Positions 1-9,082 of a stretch of DNA of 22,553 nt are shown one piece after another. Origin of the DNA: Oppiella nova (taxonomy: Eukaryota; Arthropoda; Arachnida; Sarcoptiformes; Oppiidae); contig CAJPVJ010000592.1 in the NCBI GenBank assembly GCA_905397405.1, positions 1 to 22,553 on the forward strand, written 5' to 3'. Under the pieces are notes generated by a model. It was not told the DNA's origin. It searched no databases and saw nothing but the letters and a program-made list of their open reading frames with translations. Numbering within the stretch: the first letter of the stretch is position 1; each line of letters starts with the position of its first letter. The position numbers were made by a program, and so were the translations under genes.

Positions 1-775
1 GAAATACATATTTATGGTCACAATAAATATTGTTAATTATTGTTAATATAATACACAGTATATTGTTATACATTGTCTAATTTAATCATTATTATTTAAT
101 AAAGCAAGTTTATATATTTTTGCGTACGTACTTATTGAATGATCCCTAACACCAAAAATCTCTTCTTGTATAATAAATTTATAAATACTGTTATATCTTA
201 ATGTTTAACATTTTATCTTTAGACATATTTAAATCTAATAAAATCTGATTAATACATGATAATTATACCAATATATTATGCCAACTGTATTGTTTTAATT
301 ACATTATTAACATTAATTAAAATTGTTTTATTTAATTTACTAGATTAGTGATGTAAAATTATTGTAATTTATTTTAATAATTAAAATTATAAAATTGTTG
401 ATAAATATGGTACTAATAATGTTTAGATGTAAAATATTGGTATTATTCAAATTTTATGCAAAACTTAAAATTGATGTTATGTTTTTAAAATATCATGCCA
501 AATTACAAGTAAATTATTTTTAACTAGGATAATTTTAACTCGATTCCTATCTCTAAATAAATGAACTATACTGTACAATATAAAGTATGCGTTGAATGCA
601 AATTATGATATAAATGATTATTTAGTTTTCTGTTAAAAAGTACAATATGTATAAAAAAATATATAAACTTGCTTTATTAAATAATAATGATTAAATTAGA
701 CAATGTATAACAATATACTGTGTATTATATTAACAATAATTAACAATATTTATTGTGACCATAAATATGTATTTC
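1..775. repeat. Perfect 121-bp inverted repeat with 533-bp AT-rich loop
   Basis: Bases 1-121 are the exact reverse complement of 655-775 (121/121 checked in blocks of ten). The left arm runs off the window edge, so the true arm may be longer. The loop (122-654) is AT-rich and I see no coding frame in it. No target-site duplication can be judged because the left flank is missing. It may be a MITE or fold-back element. It may also be an inverted contig-end duplication: if the arm were 127 bp, it would match the 127-base artefact length seen elsewhere in this window. Confidence 0.9.
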
Positions 776-1217
776 CTTAAAATATTCAGTTAGCATTCAT
801 TGACTAATATTTATCTCACAGACAATAATGAGTGAAATTAGGGTCAATTCAACAGAGATAGTGTTGTGGCTTCTGTTGAAAAATAATTGTTTAAAAATCA
901 AATCAAATTTCTAGCGAAGCGTTCAATTTGGGACAAGATTTCAATGATAAAAATGCAATAATTCTAATGTCATAACAATAACTATAAACTCAATGAATAG
1001 AGAAATATCCTCCTCTTTGTCACACAATAGGTCTGAACTCAATGGCAAATAAACTCTTTGAATGATAACTTCAAAAACAGTTTTACTCTCAAATAATATT
1101 TTCCTCAACTTTTATTCAATTTGTTGCTCTATTCCTAATGTATTATATTTTTTGCTCAAAAAATTATTTAATCATATTTTAAATGATTGAATGACTGTTT
1201 TGTAGTAGTTTTAAAGT
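776..1217. other. Non-coding AT-rich stretch upstream of the CUB gene
   Basis: No convincing coding frame or RNA gene. It presumably holds the promoter and 5' UTR of the downstream secreted CUB-domain gene, but I cannot point to a clear TATA box. Confidence 0.5.
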
Positions 1218-1564
1218 GACTATATGTCTAGTTAAATTTCACTTTCATTTCAAACTTGTTCGATGGCTAACACTTTCAATTTTGTCATATCTTTGTTATC
1301 TCTAATATTAACAGTTTTGTCAACTGTTTCTGCAAGTAATCAATGAATTATAAAATGTTATTTAATTTCTTAAATGAATTAATGACTCAANGACTATATG
1401 TCTAGTTAAATTTCACTTTCATTTCAAACTTGTTCGATGGCTAACACTTTCAATTTTGTCATATCTTTGTTATCTCTAATATTAACAGTTTTGTCAACTG
1501 TTTCTGCAAGTAATCAATGAATTATAAAATGTTATTTAATTTCTTAAATAAATTAATGACTCAA
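1218..1564. repeat. 173-bp direct duplication flanking a single N
   Basis: Bases 1218-1390 reappear at 1392-1564, with one mismatch (G at 1376, A at 1550), on either side of the N at 1391. The duplicated part carries the first coding exon (signal peptide) of the CUB gene. A lone N between two near-identical sequences is what an unmerged contig overlap looks like. The mismatch suggests two haplotypes. Only one copy is likely to exist in the genome. Confidence 0.9.
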
Positions 1565-3358
1565 TTCTGTGACATAATAGTCGGTAATCTTCTACTAAGT
1601 TCTGGTCCGTCATGTGCGGTATCAACACTTATACCCGGAATACCAAATCAAACGGTTCAGACCATGAAAGGAACTTGCTACTCGAGTCTTATTTGTAGAC
1701 AACAAGGATCGGTAATCTTCTACTAAGTTCTGGTCCGTCATGTGCGATATCAACACTTATACCCGGAATATCAAATCAAACGGTTCAGACCATGAAAGGA
1801 ACTTGCTACTCGAGTCTTATTTGTAGACAACAAGGAGGGGTGCCTATTGGTAGATGTGGTGTCAGTAATGTATGTTGTGTTTGTAAGTATTTTGTATTAA
1901 ATAAATTGCTTTTTATAAGCTAAATATTTTTTAAATATAAATAATTTCTGATAAGTCCCGAGAACTTGTGGAGGTATAGCCGCACAGAACTCCACTTACT
2001 TCACAAATCCTGGCTTTCCCTCGGCTTACAATAATAACAATACGTGTTCACTTACTATACATAGGATTCCAGGAGTTAATCAAATATGTCAAATAAGGTC
2101 TAATAATTGTTAAAACTATTAAAATTGTGATTAACTGTTTACTTTGTATTTGATTTATTATAAGACTTGATTTGATGATCTTTGAATTAATGCAACCAAA
2201 TGACGGCAGCTGTGATAACGATCAGTTTATGATAACCGGACAGAATCTGAATTCAGTTGTGCCACAAATGTGCGGCTATAATACTGGACATCACTGTATA
2301 TAATATGATTAAAACTATTATTTTACGATTAAACAATAAATATAAATCATATGTATCTGCACCTACCCCAAGTCCCCGGATAGTAAGACTTGCACGCTTG
2401 TCTCCCCAGCCGTGTCTCCGCTACCTTATAAGAACAGTCACAAATTGAATGCATGAATCCCTCGAGAGGTTCTAAATTACAATTAAAAACTTAATAATTT
2501 TCATTTTTTAAGTTAAATTTATTTCAAGTGACAAAAGTTAGCGTGGATGACATTCGATGAAAAGTTAAGAACAATCATAGTTAAAATAAAAGACAACTTA
2601 GACAACTTTAAACTTTATTTAATGTAAAAAGATACAATTCACCAAGTATTTTATACAATATAATTAACACTTTCCTTTTTCAAAAGTTATTCAAATACTT
2701 AATAAAATAATGACAACTTTGCACGAATAGCTCCACCGAATTGTTTGCAATACTTTGTGGGCCCGACAGGAGTTATCATGAGTTTTAACTATGATTTCCT
2801 AAAGCAAGCGAACACTGATTCAAATTCTAAAGGCGTTGGATATTTCAATAATTTAGGTTTTTTATAATTGAGTAGTTTCTTTTCCCTTTTTAATTTGTTT
2901 AATTTATAGACTATAGTATATGCTTTAGAAAAGAGCAATACTATTGCTCTCTAACCTATTCGGTGCCCAACACTTCCGCTGCAACCCATTCAGACCAAGA
3001 CAACCAATTCTCTATACGTGACTCCGGTATTAAAGCTGGTGAGGCGGGTGCGGGTGCTGTCAAATGTACTGAAGACTATTTACAATTAAACGGAATTCGC
3101 TTTTGTGGACATCAATTGAATAAAGATGCTTTACATCAGTCAACTGTTAGTGTCTCTGCAGCCTTCACAGATCAGGGGTATTTATTTACCAACTGCTCAA
3201 ATACTGTATTATATTGTCTTATTATTTTCTCGCACAGAACTGGTCCTTTTATTGCAAGATTTGTTTCCAATGGTTTACTCAGTAGTCGTGGATTTAAATT
3301 AAATTATAAGCAAAATCCATGCTTTACTGTATTTCAGTCAACACATAAGCTCATCTAG
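1437..3358 (+). CDS. Secreted CUB-domain protein, about 8 exons
   Basis: Likely secreted or extracellular; the CUB fold usually binds proteins or glycans, and the partner is unknown. Inferred exons: 1437-1509 (duplicate at 1263-1335), 1581-1882 (contains a false 128-bp insertion), 1956-2097, 2165-2295, an unresolved exon ending at 2468, 2731-2856, 2910-3177 and 3238-3358 (TAG). Exon 1 encodes a signal peptide (MANTFNFVISLLS...VSA). Exon 2 carries a Cys-rich module (GTCYSS..C...GG...G.CG....CC) typical of arthropod secreted CUB and trypsin-like proteins. Exons 3-4 carry CUB hallmarks (TCGG, YFTNPGFPSAY, ELMQPNDGSCDNDQF, PQMCGYNTG). Later exons give CLQYF, SFNYDF and ICFRKEQYYC. Phases agree across all junctions except 2296-2437, where no acceptor gives an open frame. 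There the family motif before QIEC seems split between frames, as if two bases were missing. The gene is otherwise complete. Confidence 0.83.
1581..1835. repeat. 127-bp tandem duplicate with 1-base spacer, inside CUB exon 2
   Basis: 1581-1707 is repeated at 1709-1835 with two mismatches, separated by an A at 1708. The first copy begins exactly at a splice acceptor (tag before 1581). The 128-base insertion breaks the reading frame of the CUB exon, and removing it restores frame and splice phase. Interpreted as an assembly join, not a real exon duplication. Confidence 0.9.
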
Positions 3359-4237
3359 GCATATCAACTGCAGCATCCCCTTAACTTTGATGTAATTTAA
3401 TATAATTATGTGACTTTTATCTAATAATTTACAGGTAAAAATTAATTTCTAAAATAGTGATCAAATTTGGACCAATATGGATTTGCTACAAACAAGATAC
3501 ATTTATATACATGTATATATACATATACATGTATCTCATTTATATATTTGGATCATAATTTAAGTTTTTAATCTTATAGTAATTTATTCAACATAATGTT
3601 AATTCAGATTTTAATAGAAATATTTAATATCATATTTTATTTTTTATGTTTTTATTAATTTATTCATAAACATTGAAGTGTTAAATACTGTATTTGATGA
3701 TAACTAATACCCACAATATCTTATTTGTACCACAATATAAAATTACAACTATAATAAGTAAGAAAGGCAGTAATGTGTTCATCTTTTATAAGTTACAATG
3801 TGTTTAATTCTCACTGACTATTAAATTAAAAAAGTTATCAAGTTTAAGCACTGTAAACGTAAATCTAATAAGTATTGAATTTCAAGTCACAGATATTCAT
3901 GTTTTTAGTTTACCGTAGACGTTACCATTTTAAGTACTGTACTGTAAGTTTAACTTATAATTACTTATAATTAGTCTAACTGTTTTTATCTTTCAATTTA
4001 ATTTTCACTGTTAATGTGTTTTCAATTAACTGTAATACATTTTATTGTAAAATTTGGTATAAAATACTGTATTAACAAAATACCACAAATGCAAGTATAA
4101 AAATGACAATAAATTACTATTAACTTTAATAATGTGTAAAATATAACTTAAAATAACCTAAAAACCAATTTATAAAACTTGCAAAATATGAAATGCAAAT
4201 AAAACAGAGTTATAATTAAAGTAAGTTTTTATGTCAA
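3359..4237. other. AT-rich intergenic region with small hairpin at 3495-3536
   Basis: Lies between the CUB gene (+) and the HMG-box gene (-), whose 3' ends converge here. No coding frame is seen. An 8-bp stem (agatacat/atgtatct, 3495-3502 and 3529-3536) encloses a 16-bp perfect palindrome at 3504-3519 made of TA/CATG steps. It could be a simple-sequence cruciform. I see no element attached to it. Confidence 0.5.
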
Positions 4238-5372
4238 TCACTGGTCATTAGATTTGACCACAACTTTGTCGCCCATCATGTCTATGGTGTGATTGTCTTC
4301 ATCCATGGGCTCGTCTTTCAAAGTCAAGTCCTTCTCGAGGCTCGCGTTTGACATTTTAGTCACATCTGAGTCACAGACTGTCACCTCATTTGCATCGACA
4401 GTGTCTTCTGCCTCGACAACTGGTATCACTTCAGAGTATGGGTTATGCATTGGCGGCAGAAAAGAGGACAACAGATCAATGTCTGTCTCTCCAGTCATGT
4501 CTTCACTCGTGATGTGTTGAGTGTTGACCTGTGGTTCGTAACTATCATTAAAGGCCACAAACTGGTGAACCGACTGCTCGTACGGCACTTGAGAGGCATA
4601 GTTGTGGTCAGTAGTGACGGGAACTATGAGTGCGGGTCTCGGCTGAGGAGGGAATCCAAAGCGGAAGAAATGGCCCCCAAATGGCTGATTATGTCCGTAA
4701 CGATAGGCCTGTTGTGCAGCAAATCGAGCCCTCGGAGGGATTGGAGTCCCGAAGACCGGTCTTATCAGCGGATGAATAGGACTGTGAAAGACATACGATC
4801 TGTGGGTATGTAATAGAAAAGTCCGTAACGATAGGCCTGTTGTGCAGCAAATCGAGCCCTCGGAGGGATTGGAGTCCCGAAGACCGGTCTTATCAGCGGA
4901 TGAATAGGACTGTGAAAGACATACGATCTGTTGGTATGTAATAGAAATGTCACCAAAACTACTGGTTATAGGGTATGACTTCGGGAAAGGCAGACCTGTT
5001 TCCACCGAATGGTTCGATGACTGGATAACTGGTGTTGAGATCAGACTTAGTTCTTGAGTGACAACTTCTGGACATTTTAGACTTGCGTTTGCGCTCAGCC
5101 TTGCGCTGCCTGGCCTCCAAAGGGGAGTAGTAATACCCGGGATACTTCTCCAGATGCAGACGATGTGTCTCTTCGGCGAGTTTGTGGTAATGATTCTTCG
5201 ACTCGATGTCCATTTTCTTCCACTCGTCGCCCAATATTTTGCTGATCTGTTTGTTAGACAAGTCCTGAAACTTGTTGGCCAACACTTTGCGATACTCTTT
5301 GCCGAATATCATGAATGCGTTCGCAGGGCGAGGGATCCGCACCTCTGAGGTCGAGTCACTCATCACTTCCAT
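4238..5372 (-). CDS. SOX-like HMG-box transcription factor, divergent, 2 exons
   Basis: A nuclear sequence-specific DNA-binding protein by family. Exon 1 is 5372-4963; exon 2 starts at 4781 (or its duplicate at 4909) and ends at the stop at 4238. The HMG box follows a short N-terminus: RPANAFMIF, then ISKILGDEWKKM, HYHKLAEETHRLHLEKYPGY, then a strongly basic tail (RQRKAERKRKSK). The order matches SOX/MATA-type boxes, but SOX RPMNAFMVW reads RPANAFMIF and the tail DYKYRPR reads GYYYSPL. The C-terminal half is Pro/Phe-rich and then acidic (DEPMDEDN), as in activation domains. A 53-nt intron (4962-4910, GTAG..ACAG) joins the frames; with one 127-bp copy removed, the exons total 954 nt (317 aa). 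Start chosen at 5372; an in-frame ATG at 5441 would add 23 residues. Its exact subfamily is not clear. Confidence 0.85.
4693..4947. repeat. 127-bp tandem duplicate with 1-base spacer, in HMG-box gene
   Basis: 4693-4819 equals 4821-4947 except for one base (G/T near 4804/4932), with an A at 4820 between them. It covers the 3' part of the short intron and the start of exon 2, so in the raw sequence the Pro-rich segment appears twice in different frames. Removing one copy yields one open frame. Judged an assembly duplication. Confidence 0.9.
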
Positions 5373-5747
5373 TGCAGGCAATTGATGGCAGAGACAGGAC
5401 TTCAGTGAATGACTAATCAATGCAATCACTGTTGGAATCATTCATTCATTCATTCATTTGAATCAATGTCTCAAACATCTCGCGCTTAAGGCATCAGTCA
5501 ATGCATGCATTCATTCATTCAATTCAATCACATTTTAGTTTTTATTTTTTAATTTAATTCATTTTCTAATTCATATCTTTCACAATGAATTCTATCAATA
5601 AATCAGAAACTAAGAGTAAAATTAGTTAATTAAGAAGTGAAGATGCCATATTTATAAAGTCTTTTATAAAATATAAGAAAACTTAATTCTTAATTACAGT
5701 CTGAAATAATATGTCATATACTATAGTTATTGACTTGGCGTGTTTGA
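5373..5747. other. Intergenic, with ATTC microsatellite tracts
   Basis: Upstream of the HMG-box gene and downstream of the hexosaminidase, both on the minus strand. It contains ATTC tetranucleotide runs near 5440-5458 and 5507-5520. The in-frame upstream ATG of the HMG gene lies at 5439-5441. Otherwise AT-rich with no other signal seen. Confidence 0.55.
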
Positions 5748-7696
5748 CTACACCTCGGGATCACACCTACAAAACCCAAATTGATACTCTTTAGGCTCAA
5801 CCACGGGTTGAAGTCTTAGCCCCCTGTCCAACATCAGGCATCTGTTGGGCACAAACCGATACTGAGCTTCCGTTGCATTCGACAAACTCTTTGCACTCCA
5901 CAGCCTCTCGGCCACAGATACTGCCCGTGGCCTAAGACAACAGACAATAGATTTATAGTTTAGTTACAATTCATAACAGAAAACCGATACTGAGCTTCCG
6001 TTGCATTCGACAAACTCTTTGCACTCCACAGCCTCTCGGCCACAGATACTGCCCGTGGCCTAAGACAACAGACAATAGATTTATAGTTTAGTTACAATTC
6101 ATAACAGACATTACAAACCAAGTTCTGGTCATGAAATTGCTGGCATCGACCCATTCCCCCCACATAGACACCTGTCCCCCTAACACCAATTTATTTTGTT
6201 GTTCAGTGCCATTGAAGTTTTGTGGATCACAACCGTAGTACTGGAACCAATCGTAACCATAAGATATTTTATTCAAATACCAACACGAAGACAATATGAC
6301 CGGGTAATTCAACTTGGTTAAATTATATAACTCTTTGTTATAGTTCTCTTTCCATACGTTAATCACAGATAACAATCCTTATCATTATAACGACAGTTTG
6401 TGAAGGACGGTATGTTAGGTTGAGAATAATTCAGGCCTTTATAATAGACAATTAGCGAACTTCTTCATAAGAAGCTCAAATAATATAACTGGTGAAATTC
6501 CCATGTTTTTCATAAATAACTGGATATCAGGATTAGTTTTCCAACACGTGGTGTTCACTTCATCACCCCCTATATGTATGTATTGATCGGGAAACTTGTG
6601 AGCAATCTCTGTGAACAATGAATTTAAAAACTCGAAAGTAGAGTTTCTGCTTGGATCCAATGCCCCCATTTGGCCAGTAGGTTGACCCCCAGAATAACAT
6701 TCCGTCAATAGTTTGGGGTATCCCTTACCCCATGATAATGAATGACTAGGACTGTCCAATTCAACAATAACTCTTATACCTCTCATTCGCGCGAATGTAA
6801 TCACATTTTCTATATCTTGAGTGTTGTAGACATGAGTCTTTGGATTATAAGATCCCTTTTCGCTTAATTCTGGGAACTTTTCACTTACATAAGGGAAAGA
6901 CTGGTCATCCAGATATACGGTCACTTCCTGTAAGTAGAATATCATTCTGTACTGTAGGTTCAAGAGTTCTTAGTGTACTTAACCGTCCTTTACAGAACTT
7001 CATAGCTAATTATGAGGAGACATACATTTTGCTCCTTTATCTAAAATAAGTGTAGAATTGATGGCATATATTGTGTCCGATTTATGATGAGTTAATTGTG
7101 AGAACGTCTCCAATGCTCTTAAAGCACCCCATATTGTGTTGGCGAATATGACGGCCTGTTTAGGAAAGTCTTCGGTGTCTATCCTTAACGTATACATCTC
7201 ATCCATATGAAGGTGTGGCCACTCATCAATACAATCACCTTTCACTTCAATTGTTATATTTGTCAGATAGTCTTCATTGGGTTCAAAATAATCCGTTTTA
7301 AACGTGTTTTCACTCAAATGATTCAAATGATAACATCCATTAATAAATGATAATTTCTGGTATCTTTTGATGGCCTCATCCAATAGATCGCATTTTTGTT
7401 TGGTTTTTGTGACAAACTTAAAATTTTTTGAATCAATAGTAAGTTGTGTCGGATAAGTGACTATTTGTTGCGGGTATGGAACTAAATGAGCCTTGGTTGT
7501 ACCATCATTTTGTATCTATACATTTGTCATAAGCAATATATTTTGATACTTAAATGAAATCATATAAATATAGACTTTTTGTATAATATTGATAATAAAT
7601 TAATATTTATAATATTACCTCAGAATTTACTTCATTTAATATACAAATTATAAACAAAATAATAATATATCTGAAACACAGCTTCAAATATATCAT
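5748..7696 (-). CDS. GH20 beta-N-acetylhexosaminidase, with missing internal segments
   Basis: The family removes terminal GlcNAc/GalNAc from glycoconjugates in the lysosome or secreted space. Exons read on the minus strand: 7696-7619 (hydrophobic signal peptide MIYLKLCFRYIIILF...), 7515 to about 7026 (N-terminal domain: VPYPQQ, ANTIWGALRALETFSQL), 6927 to about 6480 (DDQSFPYVSEKFPELSEKG, then the catalytic pair in HIGGDEVNTTCW), about 6377-6119 (VILSSCWYLNKISYG, GGQVSMWGEWVD, ending inside TRTW), and a last exon from 6059 or 5931 to the TAG at 5748 (PRAVSVAERLW). Junction 6119/6059 is in phase (TG+G = Trp, 59-nt intron). Two conserved stretches are absent: the RG.LLDTSRH to HWH region before DDQSFP, and the segment with the WQE motif between GGDEV and VINVW. 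Only about 60-100 nt lie at each gap and the flanking phases do not fit. Either a pseudogene or assembly deletions. Confidence 0.88.
5853..6107. repeat. Perfect 127-bp tandem duplicate with 1-base spacer, at last GH20 exon
   Basis: 5853-5979 and 5981-6107 are identical, with an A at 5980. The unit carries the last intron's 3' end, its acceptor and the start of the final hexosaminidase exon. The intron donor side is found only next to the second copy and the stop-codon side only next to the first, as expected for one genomic copy assembled twice. Confidence 0.92.
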
Positions 7697-9082
7697 CTTT
7701 AGCCAAAAATTAAGATATTTTATTAAGAATCAGTCGTTGGTTAGAATTTATACTTGGTTATATTTCGTAACAATAAGTTTACTCCAAGTTAAATTGGGGT
7801 GATTTTAACGGTGTTCATACTCATATACAGTATAAATCATTAATATCTCATTATACAGTATTTTCATATTGGTTACACTTTAGATTAACGATTCATTGTT
7901 TGTTTATAAATAGATAATGACTACTTGAATACAGATATAGGGTTTTCCACTTATCTGTTAATTCTAATGAACTGATATAACTTTCAAATAACATTTAATT
8001 GCCATTTGGTCACTAAGTCACTTATATCACACAATTCAAAAGTTTAAAAAAGGTTGATAATTGACACAAATCTGATTTTCTAGTTAATAGTTTAAATATA
8101 AAATTATTATATCAAATTCTAATGATTTATTGATAAATAAGCTATTAAATTATAATTTTCAATAATTTAGTAGACTATTAATATGGTTATGATGGAAAAA
8201 CTTATTTACTGGTTATTAGGCAATAATACTGTTAGTTAAAAAAATATAACCATTAATTATAAATAGTATCATTCATTAATTAACAACTCCTTATTATTAA
8301 ATTACTAAAATAAAAACTTACTACCTTAAATTTAATAAACCATACTTTATTTTATAAAAAAGGTAGTTATATTATTTATAAATGAATAAATTATTACTTA
8401 ATATCATTCAAATATTTTTTGTGTTCGTAATGGTTTGATCCTGAACAAATATTCTAACTGAGTAATACATATCAAAAAGTTGTAATATTTGTTCAGACTC
8501 TGAAGTTGAGAGTATTAAAATAAATTATTTTTAAATTATAAAACTATTTATAAATTATAAATAATAAAAATATTCGTTAATATTAAAGATATACTATGAA
8601 AATTATTTTTAAAATAATCTATTCATTGCTAACTGACTAATAACTTATTTTTATTTAAGATATACAATAATTTAAGTAAATATCACATAAGAATAATGTG
8701 TTTAATTTATAAATTATAATTAATAATATATAGACTATAATTAATAATCAAAACAAAAATAATTATACAGTAATAGGGTACAAATAAAATTCTGTACAGG
8801 AAATTCTGTAAATTCTTTACTAGTATATGCAATAAAAATGTAGTCATATGTTTAATTTAAATTAATATTTAATTACAAAAATTTGTTCGCTTAATTTAAT
8901 TCATACAGAAATTATTTATATAAATTAATTATATAAACAACAAGACAAGATGTTTACACCCTTTGCCCGGTATTTATGAATGCAGCTTAATTGAAATTGC
9001 CGGTCATATTAAAGCAGAGTTAAAATGAACATTATTTGCGTATATATTTGCTTATAAGAAATATATTTAAGAAAACCCTAAA
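7697..9082. other. Long AT-rich intergenic region
   Basis: About 1.4 kb of very AT-rich sequence between the hexosaminidase start and the LRRFIP stop, both on the minus strand. No open frame with coding character, no RNA gene and no clear transposon ends were seen. The part adjacent to 7697 should hold the hexosaminidase promoter. Confidence 0.5.

Noticed and set aside
2257-2448. 63-codon plus-strand frame in the CUB gene
   Set aside because: It crosses a predicted intron and overlaps the CUB exon in another frame; only its later part resembles the family and it looks like the result of a local frameshift.
4693-4947. Internal protein repeat in the HMG-box protein
   Set aside because: The two copies are in different frames, nearly identical in DNA including intron sequence, and follow the 127+1+127 pattern, so an assembly duplicate is far more likely.
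4445-5348. Plus-strand frames opposite the HMG-box gene
   Set aside because: Shadows of well-supported minus-strand exons.
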